From contig NC_013741.1 in the NCBI RefSeq assembly GCF_000025285.1, positions 1,426,001-1,490,000 on the forward strand: a stretch of 64,000 nt of DNA, written 5' to 3'. Both the position numbers and the translations under genes were made by a program. Origin of the DNA: Archaeoglobus profundus DSM 5631 (GTDB lineage Archaea > Halobacteriota > Archaeoglobi > Archaeoglobales > Archaeoglobaceae). The notes under the pieces are model-generated. The model was given only the letters and a program-made list of their open reading frames with translations, did not search any database and was not told where the DNA came from. The stretch's first letter is position 1. Every line of letters begins with the position of its first letter. This document shows, one piece after another, positions 1 through 8,277 of the stretch.

Positions 1-152
1 TGTATCAATACTGCGAGGAAGGTGCTCAGTTAGCAGAATCTAAAGGAGATGCTCTAACAGCCTTCCTACTACGTTTAATCCCTGTTAGCATAGTTATAAG
101 CGAGTTAATGGCAATTTACTACTACGCAAAACCGATAATAGTGAGGGAGTAG
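1..152 (+). CDS. C-terminal fragment of a membrane-associated protein
   Basis: An open frame enters from the left edge and stops with TAG one base before the next start. About 50 residues are visible. They include a hydrophobic stretch (LIPVSIVISELMAIYYY) and a short charged tail, so this is probably the end of a membrane protein. The one-base gap to the next gene makes it the upstream member of the same operon as the LamG protein. The start lies outside the window and the family is not recognised. Confidence 0.6.
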   Translation, partial: YQYCEEGAQLAESKGDALTAFLLRLIPVSIVISELMAIYYYAKPIIVRE

Positions 153-153
153 T

Positions 154-2346
154 ATGAGGCTGAAATTATTTTCACTAATTATTTTTATTGTATTATTGTT
201 TGGGGTGGTAGGGGTAGCGAGTGCTGGAGTAATTACACCGCCGTTAGCGGATGATCCTTCTCTCGTTCTGAGATTGAGTTTTGACGACTACAAATTCTAC
301 CATTTTGGATTTGAGCAGACATTATATGACGACAACAACAGTGAAGATTTCAATTCGTACGGATCACTATCTTATTCAACAAATTGGAAAACGGATGGAG
401 AATACAGCTTGTATGGAGATATTAGTGGCGATGAGGCAGCCATATACGAGGCATTCGGTTACAGGATAGTAGTAACATATGATGTATTTGTTTCTGGTAA
501 GGTAAACAACGGAGAGTTAAGAGTGCTGGTAGGCGGTTCTGTCGTAAAGAGCTATACGGGAGGAAAATACCTAAACGAAAGTGTGACTGTTCCAGCTGGT
601 GAAGACATAAAGTTTCAATGGTATGCTCCCACTTCTAACGATCGCATACAAGCATACATAGATAACATCCGCATTCTCAAGGTTCAAGCCGACGATCAGA
701 GCGGGAACGGTAATAACGGTAATATCTACGGTGCAAACTGGACTGTCGGGCGTTACGGTTACGCTTTGAGCTTTGATGATGGAGAATATGTTGAAGTACC
801 TAACTCGTCAATTTGGTGGGATTGGAATGAAATAACAGTTTGTGCATGGGTCAAGTTTTTGGAGCCACGTAAAGAGAGTTGGGATAGACTTGTAGATTCA
901 AATAGATGGACTGGTAAAGGTGCGTGGTTACTTTTCGCAGATAAGTATAGCTCAAATACACTGTTGTGGGGTGTTACTGATAAAGACGATGCAGGCAATG
1001 TATACTTTTATCAAGTTGCTTATAAAAATATACAACCCAATGAATGGTATTTCGTAGTTGGAACTTACAACGGCTCTTATGTGAAACTGTATGTAAATGG
1101 AAAGCTTGTTTCGCAAAGAGATGCACCCACAATGAACATATCTGCCAATGGCGTAATTATAGGATTTAAAAACAGTCCAACTGATGATACCTTGAGAATT
1201 ATAGATGAAGTCCGCATATACAATCGTGCTCTCAGCGATGAGGAAATCAAGGCAATGTATGAAGCCCTTCGTGTCAAATTCTACGACGAGAGCACTGGTC
1301 AAAAGATAAAAGCCAACGCTACCATCTTCAACGCCAACCACAGCATTAACCTCCAAGTCGATTCAATTACGAAAGAGGCTGTCCTGTTCCATGCTGACGT
1401 GCCAGAATACGGCAAGTATCAAGTAAAAGTCGAAGCTGGAGGATATTCTCCAAGATATTACGGTGTAAATCTAACAGATGATAAAAGAATAGAATTAGAC
1501 ACTTATTTACCTCCAAGTGACAAATCTGTGCTGATAATCTTCCAACTCGAAGATAACGCCAATTTCTATAACAACAACACGATGCTAATCCTCAAAAAAG
1601 CCTTTACAGATGGATCCAAGACTGTCTATCAGAACTACTTCGACATCGAGAAGAAATGCAGTGTTTATTTGATCGCTGACGACATTTACCACGTTTACGT
1701 TGATAACGGAATCGAAACGAAATATCTTGGAATTTACTCGAGCTCAATATCAACAACCGCAACACTCAAAATCGGCGAAGAGATCAGTCAAATTATTCAA
1801 AAAGGCGTTACACTACCCCTGCACACTGTAACCCTAATCGTTATAAAAGCCCTAAAACCCTACGCTCACGTTCCAATAGCTATTAGAGACACAGTTCACG
1901 GCAACAGCTATGTAGTCTACACGGATGACGAAGGAAAAGCAGTCATTTGGGTCAATAGCACCATCCCCTACGAAATCGACGTTAACAACAGCGAGAAAGT
2001 ACTTACAACATTCCTACCTCTCAAAGAGAAGTATATCGTAGTCGTTCCTTATAATGTAACTCCACTGAATCAAACCTACAACGTCTTGTACAATGTAACA
2101 AATGGTAGCGTTCTTCAAATTGGCAAAAACATAAGCTCTCAGCTGTCTCCATCCGCGAGAGGTATTCTGACGGCTATAATCCTGTGGGCTGTGATGCAGA
2201 GTACTGTAAGAGTTGTCGGGAACGTCAGCGTGGTAGGCTTGGCAGTTTTGGTCATATTAACAATCATTGGCTTAGCAGATCCGATGTCCTGTGTGTTCGC
2301 CGGGACGTTCGTTGTTGGAATGTATGTGTTGAAGAGGTGGTTGTGA
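154..2346 (+). CDS. LamG-domain surface protein with signal peptide and C-terminal membrane segments
   Basis: This 730-residue protein has an N-terminal signal peptide (FSLIIFIVLLFGVVGVASA). A beta-rich region follows, then a laminin-G/concanavalin-like module at about residues 180-370; the ending ...IDEVRIYNRALSDEEI is the usual LamG_3 signature. Next come carboxypeptidase-regulatory-like repeats (about 375-640) and two hydrophobic helices near the C-terminus. It should be exported and held in the membrane by its tail, exposing a carbohydrate- or protein-binding module. It is translationally coupled to two small membrane proteins downstream (TGATG overlap). What is seen fits an element-encoded surface or particle protein, but the ligand and role are unknown. 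Confidence 0.75.
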   Translation: MRLKLFSLIIFIVLLFGVVGVASAGVITPPLADDPSLVLRLSFDDYKFYHFGFEQTLYDDNNSEDFNSYGSLSYSTNWKTDGEYSLYGDISGDEAAIYEAFGYRIVVTYDVFVSGKVNNGELRVLVGGSVVKSYTGGKYLNESVTVPAGEDIKFQWYAPTSNDRIQAYIDNIRILKVQADDQSGNGNNGNIYGANWTVGRYGYALSFDDGEYVEVPNSSIWWDWNEITVCAWVKFLEPRKESWDRLVDSNRWTGKGAWLLFADKYSSNTLLWGVTDKDDAGNVYFYQVAYKNIQPNEWYFVVGTYNGSYVKLYVNGKLVSQRDAPTMNISANGVIIGFKNSPTDDTLRIIDEVRIYNRALSDEEIKAMYEALRVKFYDESTGQKIKANATIFNANHSINLQVDSITKEAVLFHADVPEYGKYQVKVEAGGYSPRYYGVNLTDDKRIELDTYLPPSDKSVLIIFQLEDNANFYNNNTMLILKKAFTDGSKTVYQNYFDIEKKCSVYLIADDIYHVYVDNGIETKYLGIYSSSISTTATLKIGEEISQIIQKGVTLPLHTVTLIVIKALKPYAHVPIAIRDTVHGNSYVVYTDDEGKAVIWVNSTIPYEIDVNNSEKVLTTFLPLKEKYIVVVPYNVTPLNQTYNVLYNVTNGSVLQIGKNISSQLSPSARGILTAIILWAVMQSTVRVVGNVSVVGLAVLVILTIIGLADPMSCVFAGTFVVGMYVLKRWL

Positions 2347-2672
2347 TGTTGGGAACGGCAAGCAAAATCATAATTTTAGGAATAATAATTGGTGCTTGCT
2401 TTCAGTTAGCTGAACTTGGAACGCCTCCCGTTGCTACAGAACTTTATACAAATCTAACTACTGCTAAAAACCCAGTAGCAGTCGTTGATGCTCTTACAGG
2501 ATATCTTACTATGGCTGGAAGGTCTTTATTAGGACCAATAAGCCTATTGGCTCCTGTATTCGATTCTAACACACCACCAGAAGTTAAGGCAATCATGCTC
2601 ATTTTTGCCCTTCCATTAAGTGTAGCATATCTCTTGGCTTGGTTAAGCTGGTTGAGGGGGAAGGTGCTATGA
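2346..2672 (+). CDS. Small membrane protein of the LamG operon
   Basis: The ATG at 2346 shares bases with the upstream stop (TGATG), giving a 108-residue product. It has an N-terminal hydrophobic helix (KIIILGIIIGACFQLAEL), a polar middle, and two more hydrophobic stretches towards the C-terminus. A longer in-frame extension upstream lies inside the LamG gene and is rejected because of this coupling. No family is recognised. The tight spacing implies co-expression, and possibly a complex with the LamG protein and the next small membrane protein. Confidence 0.65.
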   Translation: MLGTASKIIILGIIIGACFQLAELGTPPVATELYTNLTTAKNPVAVVDALTGYLTMAGRSLLGPISLLAPVFDSNTPPEVKAIMLIFALPLSVAYLLAWLSWLRGKVL

Positions 2673-2950
2673 CTTGGTGGAACCTAACCCAAATCCAAGC
2701 GGATATATTTAGCATGTTTCTAACAGTATTCGGCAGTACAGAACTCGTTTTCGTGTTCGTGTTGGGATTCTTCGCGTTCCTTTGCGTAATTGGCAACTTA
2801 AAAGTAGAAGAGGCAAGCATAGTGTTCATCCCGCTCGTGTGGGGGATCGTTGCAGATGGTTGGCTGCCTGTGTGGGTTAAAGCAATGTTCGTGTTGGCTA
2901 TCGCAGTTGTATGGTTCATGGCATTCCTAAGAGTAGTTAGAGAAGGGTGA
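2669..2950 (+). CDS. Small three-helix membrane protein of the LamG operon
   Basis: The ATG at 2669 overlaps the preceding stop as ATGA and follows a GAGGGGGAAGGTG purine run, giving 93 residues. After a polar N-terminus (MTWWNLTQIQADIF) there are about three hydrophobic segments and a short basic tail. Nothing identifies the family. Together with the two upstream genes it forms a coupled set of secreted or membrane proteins, similar in organisation to the envelope gene blocks of archaeal viruses and vesicle-forming plasmids. That comparison rests on layout, not homology. Confidence 0.6.
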   Translation: MTWWNLTQIQADIFSMFLTVFGSTELVFVFVLGFFAFLCVIGNLKVEEASIVFIPLVWGIVADGWLPVWVKAMFVLAIAVVWFMAFLRVVREG

Positions 2951-2954
2951 TAGC

Positions 2955-3119
2955 ATGAGTAAGGGTAAGAAAAGTAGTGTAAACACAGGATTGATAGCAG
3001 ATTTAAAGCTTTGGGAGAAACAGAAACACTATCCATTGCTTAAAGGAAGATTCGAAGGACATACCATCGAAGATCTAATAAGGAAAATAGAAGAAGTATT
3101 AAAAAAGAAAATAGGTTAA
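2955..3119 (+). CDS. Small basic protein, 54 residues
   Basis: The ATG at 2955 lies four bases after the previous stop and follows AGAAGGGTGATAGC, a good ribosome-binding sequence. The product begins MSKGKKSSVNTG and ends IRKIEEVLKKKIG. It is highly charged and probably helical, with no membrane segment. It is the last gene of the 1-3119 operon. The function is unknown; the basic N-terminus would be compatible with nucleic-acid binding. Confidence 0.5.
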   Translation: MSKGKKSSVNTGLIADLKLWEKQKHYPLLKGRFEGHTIEDLIRKIEEVLKKKIG

Positions 3120-3442
3120 TAGGTGAAACTATTATTTTTATTATTGCGTTATGTAAAATTCCTCTCAGCTAAAATCTCGAAGTCGGATGAGTAATTGAAT
3201 TGTCCTTCAGTAACACCGCTTGAGAGGAGATAAATAAGAAGGTATCAGAACGGTTATTTCAGCTGGAAAAGACTTCTCAACCCTTCTTGTGTAACTACCT
3301 CTTAGAGAAAATATAAGAGCGAAGAATAGTAATACCGACTTGGAATCATGTCCATGTCTAACATTTGATATAGAATAAAAAGATTAATTTTTGTTTGTTT
3401 TGATGATTCTAAAGTTGCAACCCATTCGGAGGGACGACTTGC
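3120..3442 (+). other. Intergenic region without a supported gene
   Basis: About 320 AT-rich bases lie between two genes on the same strand. No open frame with a start site and no recognised RNA is seen. The last 80 bases contain AT-rich TATA-like runs (around 3375-3400) and a GGAGGGACGA ribosome-binding site for the gene at 3443. A separate promoter for that gene is therefore likely. Confidence 0.4.
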
Positions 3443-4342
3443 ATGAGAGTAGCCGTTAGTATGATGGTGCTCGCACTGCTATTTATGCTATTTGGCAGTA
3501 CAATCGTTCAAGCGAACAATCTCGAAATCAGCTACACCATACACGAAAATCACAACGCATGCGGTGGCAAATCAAAATATTTGGTTGAAATCAGAGTATA
3601 TAACCCAACAGATGAGTATATTACGGGCTTGATACATACTTACGTTTTCAAAGATAAAGAAATTTACACCCATTGCGAGCCAAAAGATTTGGTTAACGGT
3701 TTTTACGTCAAACCGCACGAGACGAGTGTCTATCGATATTATTACACCGACCTACCAAAGTCCGGAAGCTTGTTCGTATCTCTATCGATTGGAAGTAAGA
3801 AGGAAAAATATGTATTGCCATTTAGCCTGCCGTTAACTCCAGCAACTACACTTACAACTGTCACAACTGCTACGACTCTCCAACTGCAGAATGTTGAAAG
3901 AAGCACGAATATCTTTCAGAAGGTCAGTCAAGAACTCAACTACTACCTTCTGACAGTCTACAACTCTTTAGGATTGAGGAAATACATACAGTACGACCAT
4001 TTTCTGTACGCTTTAACTACTGTGCTGGTCCTTGCTGTCGGAAGCGTAGTTGTTGCTTATCAGAAGAGGAAGAAAGCTTACAGGTTCTACATTGATAGAT
4101 ACGAGGAAGCGTTCAGCGAGTACTCTCGACCTTACAAAATATCCTCCCTGAAACTATTTGCCAAGTGTGAGAAGTGCGAAAAGTGGGTGTACCTCCCATT
4201 CAGGTGCAACTACTGTGGCAACTACTTCTGCGGAGATCATATACTGCCTCCTAACCACAACTGCCCTAACATCGACGAGTGGAGGAGGAAGAGGCCTCCC
4301 GAAGGAGGCATATACCGGTACAGGTTCAAGAAAGGTTTGTAG
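3443..4342 (+). CDS. Membrane protein with exported domain and C-terminal AN1-type zinc finger
   Basis: This 299-residue protein has a signal peptide (VAVSMMVLALLFMLFGSTIVQA), an extracytoplasmic domain of about 110 residues with four cysteines, and a Thr-rich linker. A single membrane helix at about residues 189-205 follows, and then a cytoplasmic AN1-type zinc finger near the C-terminus. The finger is visible as CEKCEKW...CNYCGNYFCGDH...NHNC, the usual spacing of Cys and His ligands. The tail PPEGGIYRYR recurs in the AN1 protein at 9590-10645. It is convergent with a second AN1 protein, stop codon to stop codon. AN1 fingers bind proteins, often ubiquitin-related partners in eukaryotes; the partner here is unknown. 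Confidence 0.75.
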   Translation: MRVAVSMMVLALLFMLFGSTIVQANNLEISYTIHENHNACGGKSKYLVEIRVYNPTDEYITGLIHTYVFKDKEIYTHCEPKDLVNGFYVKPHETSVYRYYYTDLPKSGSLFVSLSIGSKKEKYVLPFSLPLTPATTLTTVTTATTLQLQNVERSTNIFQKVSQELNYYLLTVYNSLGLRKYIQYDHFLYALTTVLVLAVGSVVVAYQKRKKAYRFYIDRYEEAFSEYSRPYKISSLKLFAKCEKCEKWVYLPFRCNYCGNYFCGDHILPPNHNCPNIDEWRRKRPPEGGIYRYRFKKGL

Positions 4343-5770
4343 CTACCGCTTAGCAAGCATCAGTTTGATTACCAAATATTCGTCTTCAATGTATGCCTTA
4401 ATCCAGAATCTGTTGCACTTCAAAACATCCTCCATAATCTTTTCGTTCTTCTTAATTCTGTTCAATACGTAGTTTACAAAGCATTTTTGGAACTTTGGAT
4501 GATAAAATGACTCATGATAGCGTAATGTCCAAATTTTGCCATAACTGTAGCCACTTGGTAGATAATCTCTTTCGTCAAGATCGTATAAGGAGTAATCCCT
4601 CTTCAGGCGAAATCTTTCTTCAAACTCATTTATCAGATCCAACTGTAGCGCCCTCAGGTCAGATTGTTTAATTTTATAGGCATATTTCTTGAAATCATCA
4701 CTCGTAAGCTCCTCTACCTTTCTAACACTGGCAAATTCTTCTCCTTTGTACACCGCATAAACTGTGGCATTCTTAATTCGTTTACCTTCTTCTTCAAACC
4801 AATGATAGTAGTAATCGCTTAAATCCCAGACAGGAAGGTGCTGATCTAGCATGAAATACTGCCCATCTACTTTTATTGCCGTTGCGACATGCCCATCTTC
4901 GTAATTCTCGTAATTTATGTAGAAAATGTATACTGGTGAATAATCCATTGCTAGGAGAAGGGCAGCTGTCAGAATGGCATAATCACTACAGACTCCTTTT
5001 CCCTTCTTAACGGTTTCATACGGCGTTTGGTAGTAGTAGATCTCCGTACCTCCCACTACCTCCACATCCGTAATAACACCAGTATAAGGATCTTTTTCGT
5101 AGTATATTAAGGGAGCAGGCAGACTAGCTTTAGAGTAATCGTATTCAATATTTTCATCTTCCCACTCGAGAATATTCCAAGCACTTTCACAAATATCCTC
5201 ACCTTTGAGTTCATTGGCTAAATCTTGTATTTTTGAAAGTTCTGAGGAGGATAAAGCAACTTCAAGCGCATATTTTAGTTCGTATCGCCAGAGTTTTTCT
5301 CTCAGGTCTACCGGAGTTGGTGTCGGTGTTGGTGTGGGTGTTGGTTCTGGCAGTGTGGCAGGTGTTGAAGTAATTATAGGAGTTAGTTTTAGAATCTCAA
5401 TCGGTGGCGGTTGAGAAGGAATACTTGCAGGTGATTCTGACACATTCAGAAAGTTAGTTGCAAAAGCAAATGCTACTATTAAGAATATGATTGCTCCTAT
5501 CCATGCTTTGATGTTTCTTCTCTTCTTTCTCGGTGAAGATGAATAAGTGTGAGTAGTGACAGGAGGAGTAACGTGTGGGTAAGGTTTGAAAAGTACTCCC
5601 TCGCTATGCGATCTACGACTTAATGAGGGTGGTTCCCTCATCCTCCACAGGTCGATATTGATACAGTTATGATTGGGAGGTAAGCGGTGATCCTCGCAAA
5701 AGAGTCCACCACAATATCTGCATTTGTAAGGATACGCTACCTCCTTACCGCAGAAATCACATTTAGCCAT
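4343..5770 (-). CDS. AN1 zinc finger - membrane helix - transglutaminase-like cysteine protease protein
   Basis: The chosen start is ATG 5770, preceded by GGGTGGT; a TTG five codons earlier is less likely. Domain order: AN1 finger (residues about 3-45, CDFCGKE...CRYCGG..C.DH...NHNC), a basic segment, one membrane helix (about 86-108), a Pro/Thr linker, then a transglutaminase-like domain. The catalytic triad of that fold is visible as Cys in GKGVCSDYAILT, His in DGHVATAIKV and Asp in YFMLDQHL. With the finger inside, the enzyme domain faces outside the cell. The fold covers peptidases as well as cross-linking enzymes, so a protease role is plausible but not proven. A T-C-G-T-G motif shared with other genes here lies about 70 bases upstream. 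Confidence 0.8.
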   Translation of the reverse strand: MAKCDFCGKEVAYPYKCRYCGGLFCEDHRLPPNHNCINIDLWRMREPPSLSRRSHSEGVLFKPYPHVTPPVTTHTYSSSPRKKRRNIKAWIGAIIFLIVAFAFATNFLNVSESPASIPSQPPPIEILKLTPIITSTPATLPEPTPTPTPTPTPVDLREKLWRYELKYALEVALSSSELSKIQDLANELKGEDICESAWNILEWEDENIEYDYSKASLPAPLIYYEKDPYTGVITDVEVVGGTEIYYYQTPYETVKKGKGVCSDYAILTAALLLAMDYSPVYIFYINYENYEDGHVATAIKVDGQYFMLDQHLPVWDLSDYYYHWFEEEGKRIKNATVYAVYKGEEFASVRKVEELTSDDFKKYAYKIKQSDLRALQLDLINEFEERFRLKRDYSLYDLDERDYLPSGYSYGKIWTLRYHESFYHPKFQKCFVNYVLNRIKKNEKIMEDVLKCNRFWIKAYIEDEYLVIKLMLAKR

Positions 5771-5837
5771 TGCTACCACCCACAAGAGGTCATTATCCCC
5801 AAACCCAACCTGCTATGCTAAAACTTAACCATTTCGA

Positions 5838-5850
5838 TTTTTCGTGTTGA
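5838..5850 (-). repeat. Copy 1 of a TTTTTCGTGTTGA intergenic motif
   Basis: The sequence TTTTTCGTGTTGA lies upstream of the minus-strand gene starting at 5770. Other copies are at 6929-6942 (upstream of the Ntn hydrolase) and 10667-10680 (downstream of the M50-like gene). Read on the minus strand it is CAACACGAAAAA followed by AT-rich DNA, so it may be a shared upstream promoter element for the two minus-strand genes. Confidence 0.5.
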
Positions 5851-5900
5851 AGGTTGCAATAAATTATGGCAAAAAGCAGAGAAATTTAAAAAGCATTAAA

Positions 5901-6059
5901 TTATTTTTCTATAGCACGTAAATATTTTATGCTGTACGTAGGCTCTTGGAAATAATACTGTTGCCACTCCTTTGCAACAAATCCTCTTCCGTCCTTCCTT
6001 TCTCTGAGCTCCTTAAGCTTCTCAATTAACTTATCTCTATCGACAACAAGAGTTGTCAT
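5901..6059 (-). CDS. Small protein, 52 residues, downstream of the Ntn hydrolase
   Basis: The ATG at 6059 is six bases past the Ntn-hydrolase stop and follows GAGGTGAG. The product begins MTTLVVDRDKLIEKLKEL and ends SIKYLRAIEK. It is charged and probably mostly helical. Close spacing and a strong ribosome-binding site support a real gene co-transcribed with the hydrolase. No family is recognised; a regulator or cofactor of the hydrolase is only a guess from position. Confidence 0.5.
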   Translation of the reverse strand: MTTLVVDRDKLIEKLKELRERKDGRGFVAKEWQQYYFQEPTYSIKYLRAIEK

Positions 6060-6065
6060 TTTTAC

Positions 6066-6884
6066 TCACCTCTCGGGATTTAGTTCTCTGCTATAATAAT
6101 GTTTTCTTTTCACCCATTTAAATCCTTCGTGTTTCGTAATCGCCGCAATCTCTATTGGCCCTCCTATAGTTGGTGCACCAGGTCTAAATCTTGCAAATTT
6201 AATCGCTGTATCCACCAAGAAGTCTGCAAGATCTATGGCATCTTGAATTGGCATAGCAGGGTGAACTAATGTTATTTCCAACCTCTCACTCAAGTACCGA
6301 GATAGATCCTGTAACATATCTTCTTGAATCCCTAACTCACTTAAAACATCGAGCAACATTGGTGAGTAGCCTTTAACGATTCGGCTGATAACCTCGTATT
6401 CTCCATCCCAAGCGAGGGGAGAATCTACTTCACTTTTCTTAAAATCTCCAAACCCTATGTCTAATCTGTAAACCTCTGGATGAGTACCATTCGCAGAATA
6501 ACCAGCAATGTAGAAACCTATGTACGGCTTATCCTCATCGTCCAAATCGTTGTAGGCCTCTAAGTAGTTCTCAACATACATAAACTGCAAGAATTTGTCA
6601 ACAACTTCTTCGATCGTGTAGTTTTCTTTGTCTATCTGGTAATCCGGATCAGAGCTTGCCAACTTCTTCCTGAAATCCTTAACCAATGTTGAAATTGATA
6701 AATCACCAATGTTTCCACTACCCCAAGTTACAGCACCAATTGGAAGACCTTTATAGAGGTTGAAAATCTTGTTTGCATAGTTGTATACATTCCAAACCTC
6801 ACCACTGGCGTTTAATATAGTCCCAGCACTATCAGATGCCAGAACTACACCATCATACACTTTAACGCAAATGGCAATCGTCAT
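6066..6884 (-). CDS. Proteasome-like Ntn hydrolase
   Basis: The product is 272 residues from ATG 6884. Removing Met exposes an N-terminal Thr (TIAICVKVYDGVVLASDS). Numbered from that Thr, Asp falls at position 17 and a Lys (ANKIFNL) near 38, matching the Thr1/Asp17/Lys33 arrangement of proteasome beta subunits and HslV apart from a short insertion. A glycine-rich strand (GAVTWGSGNIGD) follows where expected. It is about 60 residues longer than a typical beta subunit and ends in a basic tail. It is distinct from housekeeping proteasome genes and sits in the accessory element between two AN1 membrane proteins. Assembly state and substrates are unknown. The copy of the CGTGTTGA motif and a hairpin lie in its upstream region. 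Confidence 0.75.
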   Translation of the reverse strand: MTIAICVKVYDGVVLASDSAGTILNASGEVWNVYNYANKIFNLYKGLPIGAVTWGSGNIGDLSISTLVKDFRKKLASSDPDYQIDKENYTIEEVVDKFLQFMYVENYLEAYNDLDDEDKPYIGFYIAGYSANGTHPEVYRLDIGFGDFKKSEVDSPLAWDGEYEVISRIVKGYSPMLLDVLSELGIQEDMLQDLSRYLSERLEITLVHPAMPIQDAIDLADFLVDTAIKFARFRPGAPTIGGPIEIAAITKHEGFKWVKRKHYYSRELNPER

Positions 6885-6928
6885 CCTAAGACCACCGCAC
6901 ACCACTTAGTTCAAGAACTTTTTAACTC

Positions 6929-6960
6929 TTTTTTCGTGTTGAGGAGTTAGGTTTGCCTAA
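6929..6960. repeat. Copy 2 of the TTTTTTCGTGTTGA motif with adjoining hairpin
   Basis: TTTTTTCGTGTTGA (6929-6942) is followed after four bases by TTAGG-TTTG-CCTAA (6947-6960), a perfect 5-bp inverted repeat. The same arrangement recurs at 10667-10699 with TTTAGG-ATTG-CCTAAA. It lies between the Ntn-hydrolase start and the MazF stop. It could be a terminator for one strand or a shared regulatory element. Confidence 0.5.
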
Positions 6961-6975
6961 GGCTGACGGCAACGG

Positions 6976-7335
6976 TTAACCAAGATTGAATATTGCTTTA
7001 ATTATGCTCTTAACCTCGCTTAATTTCCTATCCTTTACTCTTCCGACCTTTTTGAGAACTAAGTTCTTCTCAACTGTGAAGATAGAATGACAGTGAATGT
7101 AGCTGATCTTTTTGAGTTTGCCTTCTTCTAAGTCTTCAGGCTTTAGCTCTACCTCAAAGTCTTCCAATTGCTTAGAAGAGCTTATTTTAGCCACTATTAA
7201 ATCTCTTGAGATTTTGTTTAATTTTTCGGAACTTAAAACTAATACGGGTCTCAATTTCTTACCGATTAAATCGGTAAATGGTAGTTCCAAGACTACTACG
7301 TCCCCCTCTCTAAAATTCGAAGAGGTTTTCTGCAT
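6976..7335 (-). CDS. MazF/PemK-family endoribonuclease toxin
   Basis: This 119-residue protein has the MazF/PemK layout: an N-terminal REGDVVVLELPFTD segment with the conserved G-D, then KKLRPVLVLSS with the conserved R-P-x-L-V-L strand, and a DLIVAKISS segment. Such toxins are sequence-specific endoribonucleases. It overlaps the upstream AF2212-like antitoxin gene by 26 bases and starts at ATG 7335 behind GGGAGGGAGAAG. The pair forms a type II toxin-antitoxin module of the accessory element. Confidence 0.85.
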   Translation of the reverse strand: MQKTSSNFREGDVVVLELPFTDLIGKKLRPVLVLSSEKLNKISRDLIVAKISSSKQLEDFEVELKPEDLEEGKLKKISYIHCHSIFTVEKNLVLKKVGRVKDRKLSEVKSIIKAIFNLG

Positions 7336-7495
7336 CTTCTCCCTCCCTTAGAAGTCTAAGATATGAATACAGCTTTAAATCGTCAATAACTTCTACTTCC
7401 TCAATGCTTAAAATTACTTTAGACCTTTCTGGAATATTCAACTTTTCTAATGGAATGAGAACTCCCTTCTCGTAAATGCATTCAATCTTCTTCAT
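7310..7495 (-). CDS. AF2212-like (DUF104) antitoxin
   Basis: This 61-residue protein begins MKKIECIYEKGVLIPLEKL, the usual DUF104/AF2212 pattern (short strand, E-x-G-V-x-x-P-L). It continues with IPERSKVILSIEE. Members of this family are found in archaea next to PIN- or MazF-type toxins and act as antitoxins. The toxin gene follows with overlapping ends. Upstream lies part of a dispersed palindromic repeat (7536-7573), a likely operator or RNA hairpin near its promoter. Confidence 0.8.
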   Translation of the reverse strand: MKKIECIYEKGVLIPLEKLNIPERSKVILSIEEVEVIDDLKLYSYLRLLREGEDAENLFEF

Positions 7496-7535
7496 ATCTC
7501 TTGTTTCGCATCCACCATATTTTAACCTTCACAAG

Positions 7536-7573
7536 GTTAAAGAAGTTGCTAAAGACTGCTTTAACAACCATTT
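7536..7573. repeat. Dispersed repeat, left-part copy (palindromic core)
   Basis: GTTAAAGAAGTTGCTAAAGA and the following CTGCTTTAACAACC match the left part of the fuller copy at 9301. The core is an imperfect inverted repeat of form GTTnnAAG-AnTG-CTTnAAC. It lies just upstream of the antitoxin/MazF operon. Confidence 0.5.
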
Positions 7574-7577
7574 TAGG

Positions 7578-8264
7578 TTATAAATTGGGATATAACTCAG
7601 CTAAGTGTTTAATATCAAAATTGGGGTTTATCGAAGTACTGCAATATTCATCGACAAATTTAAATATTTTATGCTTATTATTTATAATATCTTTTTCATC
7701 TAAAGTTACAAAAACTATATTGCCTCGATAATGAGATATTATTATGCAATCTACGAGAATTTGCCCATCATTAACATTATTGATAATGTTTCCAAGAAGT
7801 TGTCCCCAACTTATTCTTTCATGAGGATATGGATGAATTTCATCAACATCTATTATCTCCTTAATCTTGTTTAGGGCATTTTTAACCCTTAAATCAAATA
7901 TCTTACTGATGTATCTTAGACTTGTTATCAAATGAATTTTATCATGCTTTGTTGATATTCGTATCGTGCTGAGTGACTTCAATATTTGTATTAAATGATC
8001 TCTTAGTTTGCTATCATCAATTTCCATGATAATTTGATCTATGTCCAAGTTGCTCTCTAAATACCTACAAACCTTTTCATAAAGTTTTAAACGCTTATAT
8101 CTAATACGATCAAGCTCTTTTTTCACACTCTTAGAACATATTCTTTCGTGATTCTCGCTGAAAAACTTTTCACAATGTGAACCATATCTCTCCACATCAG
8201 CTATTATCTTAATATATGCGGCATATCCTACAATCACACAAGTATCAACAAAATATTCTACCAA
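7578..8264 (-). CDS. PIN-domain-like nuclease
   Basis: The chosen start is TTG 8264, because GGAGGTG sits six bases upstream and the longer frame would intrude into the previous gene. The 228-residue product begins MVEYFVDTCVIVGYAAYI, with the Asp that opens PIN domains. It has a charged helical middle and a late segment ILVDCIIISHYRGNIVFVTLDEKDI containing the second and third acidic positions expected for PIN ribonucleases. It directly follows the 318-residue gene upstream (13 bases). PIN nucleases often act as toxins, so the upstream gene could be its control partner, but no known antitoxin family is seen there. Confidence 0.65.
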   Translation of the reverse strand: MVEYFVDTCVIVGYAAYIKIIADVERYGSHCEKFFSENHERICSKSVKKELDRIRYKRLKLYEKVCRYLESNLDIDQIIMEIDDSKLRDHLIQILKSLSTIRISTKHDKIHLITSLRYISKIFDLRVKNALNKIKEIIDVDEIHPYPHERISWGQLLGNIINNVNDGQILVDCIIISHYRGNIVFVTLDEKDIINNKHKIFKFVDEYCSTSINPNFDIKHLAELYPNL

Positions 8265-8277
8265 TTTTTCACCTCCT

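Noticed and set aside
5290-5350. GGTGTT-type tandem repeat
   Set aside because: It encodes the Pro/Thr linker of the transglutaminase-like protein on the other strand; ordinary low-complexity linker.
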